Positions 27,291 through 36,818 of a DNA stretch of 64,000 nucleotides are shown here, in pieces. Source of the stretch: Trichomonas vaginalis G3 (taxonomy: Eukaryota > Parabasalia > Trichomonadida > Trichomonadidae). Position 1 is the stretch's first letter. Each line of letters begins with the position of its first letter. The DNA lies in assembly GCF_026262505.1 (NCBI RefSeq), contig NC_067206.1, positions 12,109,507 through 12,173,506 of the forward strand. The letters run 5' to 3'. The notes under the pieces were generated by a model that was given only the letters and a program-made list of their open reading frames with translations, made no database searches and had not been told where the DNA came from. The translations under genes and the position numbers were made by a program.

Positions 27291-28199
27291 TTAAGCTGAA
27301 TGTTGATTCTTAAATTTCTTCTTAGTCTCTGGTTCAACAACAATGTCAGCAACTTTACGTTTGTATCCAGGATCAAGTGGATCAGTGAGATATTTAATCT
27401 CTTCTTTGATGTTTCTTAGCATTGTTTGAAGCAATTTTTCAGCTTCATTATATAAATACTCAGTTCCTTTGTCAAGGTCTGTAACGAGGAAGCTAAGTTC
27501 GGGAGGAAGAAGAGATTCGAGAGAGTGCTTAACTTTTTCTTCATAAATTAATCTCGCAGACATTCTTCCATCCCAAGGAAGAGAATCTTTCCAGAAATCT
27601 GAGATTGTGTATATTAACGACACCAAGTCTTCTCTTTGTGTCCAGTTCTTGTTTCCGTAGCAATCAATAGAATGGTATCTTGGATTCTGTTCTAAATTAT
27701 ATCTAAATTTAGAAATACTTTCTGGTTCATTTAGAGATACTGAAAGACCAAAGTCAATCAATACGACACGATAATCATCGTTTTCAAACCTAATGAGGAA
27801 GTTTGATGGTTTGATATCGTGATGTAAAACATTTTTAGCATGAACTTCCTTTAAAGAAAGCAAACATTCTTTTGTTATGTATGTGAGCATTGAAAGTGAA
27901 GGAGGATTACGTCTTAAATGTCGGATATCACTTAAATTATTTGATAATAATTCCATTGTGAAGCCTTTATCAGTTTTATTTTCAAAATAGTCGTATACAC
28001 AAACTATATTAGGTATATCTTGCAGCTGTTTTGTAAGTTCGTATTCGTATTTTAATATTGTATATGAAGATTCCATTTTCTCTATCTTTAATGCTAGTAT
28101 TTGACCTGTTACTCTGTCTTTTACACGATATATTGCGCAGAAAGCTCCAAATTGAACTCTTTCTTCAACATCGAATCGATCGAAAAAAACAGAACTCAT
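27291..28199 (-). CDS. CK1-family protein kinase
   Basis: Translation from the ATG at 28199 (MSSVFFDRFDVEERVQFGAF) gives 303 residues, a single kinase domain. The glycine loop is reduced (VQFGAFCAIYRV). The ATP-binding lysine lies in ILALKIEK near residue 42, the catalytic loop reads LHHDIKPSNFLI near 125 and the metal-binding motif LIDFGLS near 150. HHDIKPSN instead of HRDIKPxN and the lack of a standard APE motif agree with the CK1 superfamily, which is expanded in T. vaginalis. TCATTTTTGATG at the start supplies a close initiator. Activity is likely because Lys, Asp and DFG are all present. The substrate is unknown. Confidence 0.88.
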   Translation of the reverse strand: MSSVFFDRFDVEERVQFGAFCAIYRVKDRVTGQILALKIEKMESSYTILKYEYELTKQLQDIPNIVCVYDYFENKTDKGFTMELLSNNLSDIRHLRRNPPSLSMLTYITKECLLSLKEVHAKNVLHHDIKPSNFLIRFENDDYRVVLIDFGLSVSLNEPESISKFRYNLEQNPRYHSIDCYGNKNWTQREDLVSLIYTISDFWKDSLPWDGRMSARLIYEEKVKHSLESLLPPELSFLVTDLDKGTEYLYNEAEKLLQTMLRNIKEEIKYLTDPLDPGYKRKVADIVVEPETKKKFKNQHSA

Positions 28200-28203
28200 C
28201 AAA

Positions 28204-28208
28204 AATGA
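28204..28208 (-). promoter_or_regulatory. Initiator-like TCATT before the CK1-like kinase
   Basis: On the coding strand TTTTCATTTTTG leads directly into the ATG at 28199; TCATT fits the trichomonad initiator and supports this start over the upstream TTG. Confidence 0.6.
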
Positions 28209-28346
28209 AAATTCAGACGCAAGAGTCAAATCTCAAATGAAGGTCAAACAAAAAAGAAGTAATGTTATTAGAGAATTCGAAGAAATATTTTATTTTGATA
28301 TTAAAAGTCTGTGTAATTGTTTAATTAAAATAATACTATAATAAAT

Positions 28347-29036
28347 TTAGCCAATACGAACCTGTTGGATATATTTGCTGTAGAAGTAAACACAAAGGAA
28401 GAGAAGGACCTGGAAGCCGACGAAGTAAGAGACAGCCTGAGTAGTTGTTGTCTTCTTGTACTGCTCTACACTCTTTTCGACCTTCTTTTGGACCTTCTGG
28501 GCGACGTTATGGTTGCTTTCGATTGAATTAGCAACAATATCGCGTAAGGACTTAATAATATCCTTTCTAACGTTCTTCATTGATGTCTGTAACTCTGTGC
28601 GTGTATCGTTTACGAGCTTGTCGATATCAGACTTTAATTGATCGACTTCGGTCTGAAGTTCTTTGAATTGCTTCTTCATTTCGCGATCACGAACATCAAC
28701 ACTGTTGAGAACAGTATGAAGATGTCCACCAATTTCGTATTCAATTTCATAGCGTGTAGCTGCACTATCGATCAAAGAAGCAAGTTCTGTTAAAGCCCAA
28801 ATAATTGCTTGATATTTCTGGCCTTGTGTCTCTAATTTATCGAAATTCTTTAAATAACGATCTGCTAATGTTGAAACTGTTTCTGGCTCTTGATTTGGAT
28901 TTTCATCTCCCATATTTTCATCAAGAAAGCCTTGGTCTTCTTCAAGATACTCAATGTTATCTTCTGTTGTCTCTTGACGGCCATGCTTTCTGCCAACAGC
29001 ACCAGCCAAAGAAAATAGAAGAACTAAACCAAACAT
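28347..29036 (-). CDS. Secretory coiled-coil protein with C-terminal membrane anchor
   Basis: A 229-aa protein with a short hydrophobic N-terminus (MFGLVLLFSLAGAVG) that looks like a signal peptide. An acidic segment (about 20-55) and a long heptad-rich helix (about 60-195) follow, and a C-terminal transmembrane segment, VSYFVGFQVLLFLCVYFY, ends in a short basic tail. I do not recognise a family. The layout resembles p24-like or other lumenal coiled-coil membrane proteins, but no conserved motif confirms that. It is co-oriented with the kinase gene 147 bp downstream. Confidence 0.75.
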   Translation of the reverse strand: MFGLVLLFSLAGAVGRKHGRQETTEDNIEYLEEDQGFLDENMGDENPNQEPETVSTLADRYLKNFDKLETQGQKYQAIIWALTELASLIDSAATRYEIEYEIGGHLHTVLNSVDVRDREMKKQFKELQTEVDQLKSDIDKLVNDTRTELQTSMKNVRKDIIKSLRDIVANSIESNHNVAQKVQKKVEKSVEQYKKTTTTQAVSYFVGFQVLLFLCVYFYSKYIQQVRIG

Positions 29037-29240
29037 TTGAGAATTATTTTTTTTTTATCTTTTTTTTTCAAAATTCGGATTGTTGAGGAAATGTGACATA
29101 ATTTTGTCAAGCATTATTATCATAATCATGTAAAGGTTCGAAATTCCCGAAAATATGATTAATTTATAAAGATTGATTAGTTCACTTGCAGGTAATTTTT
29201 GAAAATTTCATATAATTAAAATGTTGAAAGCTAATGTGAA

Positions 29241-29314
29241 GCTTTCCTAGCTCAACAGGATAGAGCTTTGGACTTTTAATCCAAGGGTTTGGGGTTCGAG
29301 TCCCCAGGATAGCG
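29241..29314 (+). tRNA. tRNA-Lys (anticodon TTT)
   Basis: The 74-nt sequence folds as a standard tRNA. The acceptor is GCTTTCC with GGATAGC (one T-T mismatch), the D stem GCTC/GAGC, the anticodon stem TTGGA/TCCAA around loop CTTTTAA, and the T stem TGGGG/CCCCA around TTCGAGT. The anticodon TTT reads lysine codons AAA/AAG. A run of Ts starting at 29315 is the Pol III terminator. No intron. Confidence 0.95.
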
Positions 29315-29483
29315 TTTTTTGCTGTTTTTCAACCAATTTTTTTCTTTTTCTGCAACATTTTTCATGATGATTGCAAAATTACTGTCATTTGTTTCAAGAT
29401 GTTATATCAGTTGTTTATTAATATGTTGGTTCGAAAAACAAAATAAACAAAAGTTCATATGAAAATTGTTTGTGATGCAGACT

Positions 29484-30563
29484 TTAGCAGGAAGGATAAA
29501 CAATTGAGTCAAGAATGGTGATGACAAGCCTGCCATTACCTTCCCATACACCTGGAAATGTTTGAACATCAGTGAATACATAAGCATCTTCCAAACTGAA
29601 GGCATAAGGATGAGATTCGGATTCATTGTAAAAACTTCCATTTGCATAAATGTCTCCCTTTGGGAATACTGCATCAGCAGAGAGTGCCCAAGAGCTTCCT
29701 CCTCCAGATCCTGCATTTGAATAATGACCCGCAAATCCACCAAACCAACCACCTCCCGCACCTGGTCTATCACTGAAATCGTTAGAATCTTGAATTCCAT
29801 CTGGGTTTTTCGAACCTTCTTTTCGCGCAGATTCTCCTGATCCAAAAGTGAATCCAAAAGTGGAATTTGCAACCTTATCCGAGTTCAAAACATGCTCCTT
29901 CCACCAGCCTTGTGCAGTGAAACCACCTCCTGCACCACCGGATCCATCATCAACCCAATTATCGAAGGTAAAACTATTATCAGAACCACCACCAGCCCCA
30001 CTCACAATCACTCGATGCCAAAGATCATTTGACTCGAATTTGACAGCGGTTTGACCGCCTCCACTTCCTGATCCCCAGTCACTATCGTTGAAGTAGAAGT
30101 TGAAGGCATAGCCACCGCCTCCGTAGCCGCCTTTTATCATTTTGCTTTCTTCAAAAGAAGATTTTTTTTCTGTGATGTCATATGTTCCGCGACCGCCTAT
30201 CGTAGCGAAAGCGGTTATTGGGTGGGGTAACTTGATAATGCCAGATATATAGCCGCCGGCACCACCACGGCTTCCAACAAAGTTGCATTTAGCGTTTCCA
30301 TGAGCAATTTGCACAATTTTATCGTGGATACAATCTCCGTTTTCGTCAATGAATAATGATACTTTTCCTTCAGCCGCACCGCCAGAGGCACCATACAGCT
30401 CGAATTTATAGAATCCTGGCTGAAATTTGATAACATATTCAGTGCATTCGAATAGTTGAGGGCATGGATAATCGAATGTGTATGTCTTTCTGGTACTATT
30501 TACAGTTACATTAGGACTATAGTTTAATTCGTCTAATAATTTATATGATAAAATTGTAAATTA
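29484..30563 (-). pseudogene. Glycine-rich secreted/surface-type protein, no start codon visible
   Basis: A glycine-rich protein of a type abundant in T. vaginalis, with blocks such as GGYGGGGYAFNF, VSGAGGGSDN and DRPGAGGGWFGG, resembling the ALK/LTK-type glycine-rich domain. The family-like frame extends upstream past 30314 (ECTEYVIKFQPGFYKFELYG, preceded by NYSPNVTVN) to an in-frame stop near 30563 without meeting an ATG. The locus is therefore probably 5'-truncated, unless transcription starts differently. The C-terminus (GNGRLVITILD) looks natural. The role is unknown; surface or adhesive functions have been proposed for similar proteins only by analogy. Confidence 0.6.
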
Positions 30564-31065
30564 GCGAACCAATTTAATTGCTTCCAAGAAAAATGATTTT
30601 TTAAAGGACTAAAACAAATAAGGAATGAATACTATCACATAATATAATTAAAGCATATGATTTTGGCCAGAAATATCGCATTTTTTGAAAATCCTTCATT
30701 TTCGACAAACCGAGAAAACTATCTTGGATTAGAGCTTAGGACTACCAAACTATGGATTTTGGTTTCACTCTACCAGGATATCACGCTTTTAATTACTTTT
30801 GTTTCTGATTTATTTGTAAAATATGAGCATTAACATAAATAAATCAAAGGTTCTCTTTACAATCACAAGCAATTTCATTTTAATCTATTAAAACAGGTAT
30901 TATGAAGAATATATTTCCTGATTATAAATTAAGTATATTAATCAATCTGAATACTAAATACCGTATAAACACTAGTAAAATCAGCATTTTGAAGTGATAT
31001 TATGAAAAAACAGTCTGATTTATTAAAGATATAAACACAGAAAATTTATTTAAATACAAAATAAG
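30564..31065. other. Host intergenic region
   Basis: About 500 bp upstream of the glycine-rich locus and downstream of TAF6. Apart from the tRNA-Lys relic at 30720-30783 it shows only AT-rich sequence. Confidence 0.45.
30720..30783 (+). pseudogene. Degenerate copy of tRNA-Lys
   Basis: The words TTAGAGCTTAGGACT, ATTTTGGTTTCACTC and CCAGGATA occur in the same order and nearly the same spacing as in the intact tRNA-Lys at 29241-29314, followed by CGCTTTT. The anticodon arm is gone. It looks like a decayed duplicate 1.4 kb downstream of the functional gene. Confidence 0.45.
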
Positions 31066-32382
31066 TTAAATTGACAGTTCCACACTGTCGTCAATATAAA
31101 ACGGAAGTAATAATGATCCCAGCGCCTCAAAAATCTTTTCTCTCTGCTCTCCGGTCTTTGGAGCCAATTCCAGAGTTCCTTTTATGTAACTCTTAGACGT
31201 ATCGCTGTAGAGACACAAACCAACAGCGTTTACAAGAGTATCGTAAAAAGATGCTGCGATCATTCTGACATTTCTATCACCATCCTTCATAGGACCCGAT
31301 ACAAGGTCTTTAATGATCATTTCTATATGTGGGAGGACGAATTTGGCTATTGTTTGTGGACCAAATGCATTTAATCCGCAAAAAGCTCCAAATTTCTCTG
31401 AAACTGAGTAATCATGTTCGATAAGTACGCTGATAAGTTGCGCTGTAATATGTGGTTGGACCATTGGATATGTATTCGATAATTTATCGCATATAACAAG
31501 TAAAAACTCTGCCGCTAGCTCTCTCATACGAACCAAAGCTATTGCGTTAGTCCGTAGAATCTCTGGGTTAAGTAAAAATGAGAGAGCAATTGTAATAAAG
31601 CTCTGTATGTAACAATTGATGTATTCGAGTTTTGGATTTTGTACTAGAGCTCTAACAGTGCAAAGCGACGAATATAATGTGTCCCAATCATTGGGGTGAT
31701 CTTTGAATTGTACGAGAGAAAATCTGATATAATAAGGGACTAAAGTCTGAATACAGTCTAATACAGATAATTTTGAGAACATCAGTTCCCTATCAACAAT
31801 TTTACTCGACATAAGAAATGATCCTGATGCTCCAAAGAATTTTTGATTTACATATGAAAATTGATGTATGTTTGAAACGACGAAATAGTCAGAATCTTGT
31901 GTCTTCTGTCGTTGTTGATTATGCTGCTTATTCAGGGTATTTTCCAATTTCTCATTACTAAGTTCCATGGTTTCTAAATTCTCATGACCAATTCCATTCA
32001 GAGCAATCCACACTACATCGAAATGGGTAGCAAGAGGATATGCTGGGAGTTCTCTGCGAGCGTATTGTTCTAGCTGAGCAAAGGAGTCATCATATACAAG
32101 TAGTTTATTATCTCCATTTACATCTACTACATTAGGTTCTTGCTGGCTAGAATAGCCAAATAATGGTTCAAGACGGAGAGATTCTAGAGCTACATTGATA
32201 TCAGCGACTGTTAGCTTTGTTCTTTTACATCTATGAGCAATTTGAAGCGCATTTCCAAGAACTTTAAGTATACTTGTCTGTGCATGTTCAACGAGTGGAT
32301 ACATGAGAGATGCCTCGTTATCAACGTTCAAGCCAAGAGATTTAAAGATAAGTCTAAGAGTCTCTTGCTTAGCTTTAGTCAT
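31066..32382 (-). CDS. TAF6: TAF6-like TFIID/SAGA subunit
   Basis: From the ATG at 32382 (MTKAKQETLRLIFKSLGLNV) the protein has 438 residues. Residues 1-70 form a histone fold with the TAF6 pattern (LVEHAQTSILKVLGNALQIA, then KLTVADINVALESLRLEPLFGY). The C-terminal part (about 190-430) is the helical HEAT-like TAF6 domain, including WDTLYSSLCTVRALVQNPKL and MKDGDRNVRMIAA. TAF6 pairs with TAF9 in TFIID and related coactivators. Frames open further upstream are not needed because the fold starts right here. Only 80 bp separate it from the divergent RRM gene. Confidence 0.92.
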   Translation of the reverse strand: MTKAKQETLRLIFKSLGLNVDNEASLMYPLVEHAQTSILKVLGNALQIAHRCKRTKLTVADINVALESLRLEPLFGYSSQQEPNVVDVNGDNKLLVYDDSFAQLEQYARRELPAYPLATHFDVVWIALNGIGHENLETMELSNEKLENTLNKQHNQQRQKTQDSDYFVVSNIHQFSYVNQKFFGASGSFLMSSKIVDRELMFSKLSVLDCIQTLVPYYIRFSLVQFKDHPNDWDTLYSSLCTVRALVQNPKLEYINCYIQSFITIALSFLLNPEILRTNAIALVRMRELAAEFLLVICDKLSNTYPMVQPHITAQLISVLIEHDYSVSEKFGAFCGLNAFGPQTIAKFVLPHIEMIIKDLVSGPMKDGDRNVRMIAASFYDTLVNAVGLCLYSDTSKSYIKGTLELAPKTGEQREKIFEALGSLLLPFYIDDSVELSI

Positions 32383-32462
32383 TTCTGAGAAAAAATTTAC
32401 AAAAAAAATTTTTTTCATAAATTTACAAAAAAAAGATAAGATTTTTTTTTTCAAATATAGAA
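32383..32462. promoter_or_regulatory. Compact divergent promoter TAF6 / RRM gene
   Basis: An 80-bp, very A/T-rich spacer must hold both start sites. On the plus side TTTTTTCAAATATAG leads into the ATG; on the minus side TTTTCTCAGAA does. Neither is a perfect initiator. Confidence 0.5.
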
Positions 32463-33221
32463 ATGGAAGAAAGTTATTCAGTTTACTTATGTCCTCTTTT
32501 TGACAAAGACGTCAATGTGATGAGAGATCACTTCAGTCAGCATGGCTTTACGGATTTTCAGAAGTTCACATGTTATCCAAGTTTTGGTTTCGTTGATTTC
32601 AAGACTTACGAGCAAGCAAAAAACTTTATCGCTGTATACAATGGAATGACAATTAATGGATTGAAAATAAGCGCTTCATTTAGCAAATCTAGAAAACCAT
32701 CAGATAAGCCACCACGGCCATCTAGGGATGAAACATACTCCCCTCCAAGGAGAGAATATAGGGATAGCGGTCGCGATTCTGGATATGATAACCGCGACTA
32801 TAGAAGAGATTCCGAAGAATCTCGTTACAATGATAGACGTGATTGGGACTCAAGTTATGACCGCAGATCACCAGATTATGGACGTGATAGCTATGATAGA
32901 AGAGGAGATCACAGAGATAAATATTATTCGAATAGAGAAACAAAAACAGTTACTGTAAGAGGCAATCCTCTTACACTTTCAGAGCGCGATTTATTCAACG
33001 AATTTTCTAAAATAGATTGCTTCATTAGACAAGTCGAAATACGTGGTCCGGTGGCTTATATCGCTTTTGATTCATATGGCGACTCTCGCGCTGCTGTAAA
33101 CAAAATGGATAACGTTACAATTAAGGGATGCCATATTCGCGTTGACTATACAGACGATATTCCTCTTAATTTACCAAAGATGGGAATTCCACTTATCGCT
33201 TTAGAAGAAAAGAGATATTAA
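32463..33221 (+). CDS. SR-like RNA-binding protein, two RRMs around an Arg/Asp/Ser-rich linker
   Basis: A 252-aa protein. RRM1 (about 4-77) has SVYLCPL as RNP2 and FGFVDF as RNP1. Residues 85-155 are a low-complexity linker rich in Arg, Asp, Ser and Tyr. RRM2 (about 158-235) has TVTVRGNP as RNP2 and PVAYIAFDSY as RNP1. This layout is that of SR-type splicing or mRNA-binding proteins. T. vaginalis has few introns, so a wider role in mRNA handling is plausible. It is a divergent neighbour of TAF6. Confidence 0.88.
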   Translation: MEESYSVYLCPLFDKDVNVMRDHFSQHGFTDFQKFTCYPSFGFVDFKTYEQAKNFIAVYNGMTINGLKISASFSKSRKPSDKPPRPSRDETYSPPRREYRDSGRDSGYDNRDYRRDSEESRYNDRRDWDSSYDRRSPDYGRDSYDRRGDHRDKYYSNRETKTVTVRGNPLTLSERDLFNEFSKIDCFIRQVEIRGPVAYIAFDSYGDSRAAVNKMDNVTIKGCHIRVDYTDDIPLNLPKMGIPLIALEEKRY

Positions 33222-33595
33222 GCAATATATCTACATTAATTTATGTAATGATACCTTAAATTAACAAAATAAATTTGTGATTCTTAAATTATTCGCCAAA
33301 ATATCTTTACTTACTATCTATTTATCAAGAATATCAAAGCAGTTAATTATTAGTTAAATATGAACATTTTAATCTGTGTTTAGAAAATTTTTGTTTAATT
33401 TTATCAGTATCTGGATGGAACTCGCAATGCCTTCGACTTTTATATTGTTATAGCTTCATTTCATATATATAAACTTAATCAAAATCCATATATTAAATAC
33501 AAAATCTTTCAAATCATAGTTTTCAACACATATAGCATTGCATTTTTTCTTCTAATGAATTTATGGAGTATTTTATATTGTAAAATGTAAAAATG
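33222..33595. other. Host intergenic region
   Basis: About 370 bp of AT-rich DNA with no visible gene. Confidence 0.45.
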
Positions 33596-33600
33596 CCATT
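33596..33600 (+). promoter_or_regulatory. Initiator variant CCATT before the ankyrin gene
   Basis: GCCATTTTTAGTTAATG places CCATT nine bases before the ATG. CCATTTT is a variant of the trichomonad initiator TCA(C/T)(T/A). Confidence 0.5.
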
Positions 33601-33608
33601 TTTAGTTA

Positions 33609-34916
33609 ATGTCCGATCCAGGCGTTCATCCAAGCAAATTCAACGAATCAATGAGTATCTGTAAATTCTACATCGATATATACAATATGTTGTATCATCT
33701 GAAAACAAGAAATGAAGAAGAACTAAACTCAATTTACAAAATGATCAAAACAGAGTTGATTGAATCAAAGAAATATCAACCTGGAAATGTCATTAAAGAT
33801 ATTTTAAATATTATTCCGTATAATAGTCGCTGTGAAAAGTCATATTTATCTCTTGCCAAACGCATATCTGATGAATATCATGCTACAGAGGTCGCCAATG
33901 TTGAGGAGGTTTCAAACTACCTGTTTTATAAAGAATACGGAATTAAATTAGACAAGTCTGCTGATTTTGAACACTTTAATACAGAAAATGTCGAAACTCA
34001 TACAAGAAATACATCTTACGAAGCCATTATGAACAACGACTGCGACAATTTCGTCTGCATCATACAGAGTGATGCATTTAATAAAAATCAAGTATATTAC
34101 GGCGGATTACATATAATTTTGTATGCATGTACATTACTTGAATTATGTTGTTACTCTGGAGCAGTTGATTGTTTCAAGTTATTAAGAACGAAATTTAAAT
34201 CAGAAATCACTCAGAGATGTTTAAGATTATCCTTTTTAGGAGGAAATCAAGAGATCATGAGCGAATGTCTGAAATATCACAAGCCAGATAATGAGTGCAT
34301 GAAATATGCAATTATTTCACACAACCTTGATTTCATTACATTCTTGATGAATGAATACAATATGCAGATCGATTTTCGTCAATGTGCAGAGTATAATAAT
34401 CTCGAATCATTATTAGTTAATGTCGATCAGACTGATGATATTAACGGATGCTTTATTTATTCAATCAGGTTCAACATTCCACCCCTTTGCTAATATTTCC
34501 TTTCTCATGGTGCATATATCAATAAGAAAAATGTTTATGGAGAAACCGCACTTCATATTGCAGCACGTCACAACAGTATAGAAACAGCTGAAGTTCTTTT
34601 TGCGCATGCTTCGAATTTCAATGAAAAAAGTCCAAATGAAAATACTGCACTTCGATATGCAGCAATGTCTAATAGTAAAGCAAATTCAAATGCTCCCATT
34701 TTACACGGTTTTAATATCAATGAAAAAAATAATGACGGGGATACCGCACTTCATATTGCCACGAAATATAACAATAAAGAATTTGTTGAACTTCTTATTT
34801 CGTATGGTGCATATGTCAATGAAAAAAATAACAGAGGAAAAACATCTCTCGAAATTGCAAAAAGGAACAATTGTGAAGGAATTGTTAAACTTCTTGTTTC
34901 GCATGGTGCAAAATAA
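33609..34916 (+). pseudogene. DUF3447/ankyrin-repeat protein with one in-frame TAA
   Basis: The gene starts at ATG 33609 and its frame is interrupted once, by TAA at 34491-34493, then stays open to 34916. The N-terminal part has the T. vaginalis family pattern: FYIDIYNMLYHLKTRNEEEL, ELCCYSGAVDCFKLLRTKF (DUF3447) and a NNLESLL-type segment. The part after the stop carries ankyrin repeats such as YGETALHIAARHNSIETAEV, GDTALHIATKYNNKEFVELL and GKTSLEIAKRNNCEGIVKLL. The first piece alone would be a 294-aa protein without most ankyrin repeats. The single break suggests recent loss, a base error, or a truncated but expressed variant. Confidence 0.85.
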
Positions 34917-35877
34917 GAATGTTCTAACATAAGATAATTGAATTTCATAAGAAACAAAAAATAATTATGCTTTTCACACTAATTCACTACATTAGACAAT
35001 TTTTACGTATCACCTCTTACTTTTTGATAACTATTTGTATGATAAAATAAATTGTATTGTAAAATTCATACAAATATATGAGTTTCTTGTATGAAGCCAA
35101 TTTCTTCCAACAGGATATAAGTCTTCTAAGAAAATAATATTCATTGAATAACCTTTCAAATTTATTCATCATATCCTGTATAATTATTAATTATTTTCGA
35201 GACAATATACATCGTATAATGCAATAGTGCCAATTAAATGAGTTGGTAACGTATTCATGAAAAGTTAGATCCTTTGCATGATGATATAAGTTTAATTTAG
35301 GTCGAAATGAAAATTTAATTCCAAAAATATGATTTCAGTTTCAAATATCACCTGATATTGATAAATATCGAGTGATGGAAGAAAAGATACTGAGTTCAAA
35401 TTTCAGGTTCAATATTTTTCGATAACGAAAAGAAACTTATGAAATTCGTTTGAATTATGAGAAATCAAGATCGACAAGAAAGATTTTAGCTTGTGAAATG
35501 TTACTTCAGTTCATTTTGTCATGAAAATGTTATACCAAATAGGGTAAAATCAATATTTCGTATATCAAAATGGTACTACATTACGAGTTTTATATATAAT
35601 TTAAAGGGAATTAAAGCAATTCCAACTTTTTACCTGGCTCATTAATCAAATTTTGATGTAAAATTTAGAAAACATTATTTTCTATGTGTATATCATTAAT
35701 TCATTGGAGATCATAAAAATTTCTAATTGTGAATTCACAACTTTTCAATATTCTCACAATTCATGTAAAGAAAATACCGATTTTGAAAAGTGACGGGAAA
35801 CTTAAACTTGATTAACATCAGATAGTTAATTTTATTGCAATCGATGATAAAAATTTTGCTTTCAATTTTTTTTTAAT
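34917..35877. other. Host intergenic region
   Basis: About 960 bp of AT-rich DNA between the ankyrin locus and the phosphatase. I see no gene, RNA or clear repeat. Confidence 0.5.
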
Positions 35878-35882
35878 TCATT
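35878..35882 (+). promoter_or_regulatory. Initiator-like TCATT before the phosphatase
   Basis: AATTCATTTCACAAATG places TCATT about 10 bases before the ATG at 35889. Confidence 0.6.
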
Positions 35883-35888
35883 TCACAA

Positions 35889-36818
35889 ATGGAAAATCCA
35901 TCTCTACATATTGTCAGACAGTATTTCATGCCGGGTAAAGCAGAAAAGCTTTCTGATTCAGACATATCTTTTATACTAATGGAAGCAAAAAACAAATTAA
36001 GTAAAGATCCAACAGTATATCATTTAAAATCCCCACTTATTGTTGTAGGTGACCTTCATGGCAATCTCAAAGACCTATTACACATATTTCAGACTGCAGG
36101 AACACCTCCTGAACATAAATTTTTGTTTTTAGGGGATTATATAGATCGCGGCCCACAAAGTGTTGAGTTGCTTCTACTGTTATTCTCATTAAAAGTTTTA
36201 TACCCAGATAACATTTTTCTACTTCGCGGGAACCATGAAACCATCAATTTTGCAGAACCAACTGATTTCACCAAAGAATGCAAAGCGAAGCTCTTTTCTT
36301 CAGCTCTAATCTTAATATCAGAAGTATTCGATGAAATGCCTATTGCTGCACTAGTAGATGAGAAAATTTGGTGTATTCATGGTGGACTCAGTCAAGGCTA
36401 CACTAAAATCTCCCAAATTCAATCAATAAAGCGCCCACTAAAGACACCAGAAAACGGTTACTTAGTAGACTTACTCTGGTCTGATCCGAACTGTCAAGTT
36501 CAAGAATGGGGTCCGAATCAGAGAGGAAACACGGTCGTTTGGGGAGCGAAAGCTGCAAAAAAGTTCATGGAAGAAAACTCGATCTCCTATATTATTAGAG
36601 CTCATCAAGCTGTTTTTGATGGCTTTAAATACGCTTTCCCTCCTGATAAATCAGTAGTAACCTTGTACTCATCGTCATTCTCAACTAATGGAACTCCTAA
36701 TAAGGCTGCTTATTGTAGTTTATCACCAGGAAATCCTCCTAAATTTACGCAATTATTCAAACTAGCTAATAACACATCTTTCAACATTTATTGGAAAGAT
36801 GGACATCAAAGAATCTAA
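35889..36818 (+). CDS. PPP-family serine/threonine phosphatase (PP1-like)
   Basis: A 309-aa catalytic subunit with all the PPP signatures in order: VGDLHGNLKDL near residue 53 and GDYIDRGPQSVE near 82 (two-metal site), LLRGNHE near 112, IHGGLSQ near 163, LLWSDPN near 196 and IIRAHQA near 236. Length and motif spacing fit PP1-like enzymes. The C-terminus, with SLSPGNPPKF instead of a PP2A-type tail, shows no regulatory extension. The enzyme removes phosphate from Ser/Thr with two metal ions; partners cannot be read from the sequence. Confidence 0.95.
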   Translation: MENPSLHIVRQYFMPGKAEKLSDSDISFILMEAKNKLSKDPTVYHLKSPLIVVGDLHGNLKDLLHIFQTAGTPPEHKFLFLGDYIDRGPQSVELLLLLFSLKVLYPDNIFLLRGNHETINFAEPTDFTKECKAKLFSSALILISEVFDEMPIAALVDEKIWCIHGGLSQGYTKISQIQSIKRPLKTPENGYLVDLLWSDPNCQVQEWGPNQRGNTVVWGAKAAKKFMEENSISYIIRAHQAVFDGFKYAFPPDKSVVTLYSSSFSTNGTPNKAAYCSLSPGNPPKFTQLFKLANNTSFNIYWKDGHQRI

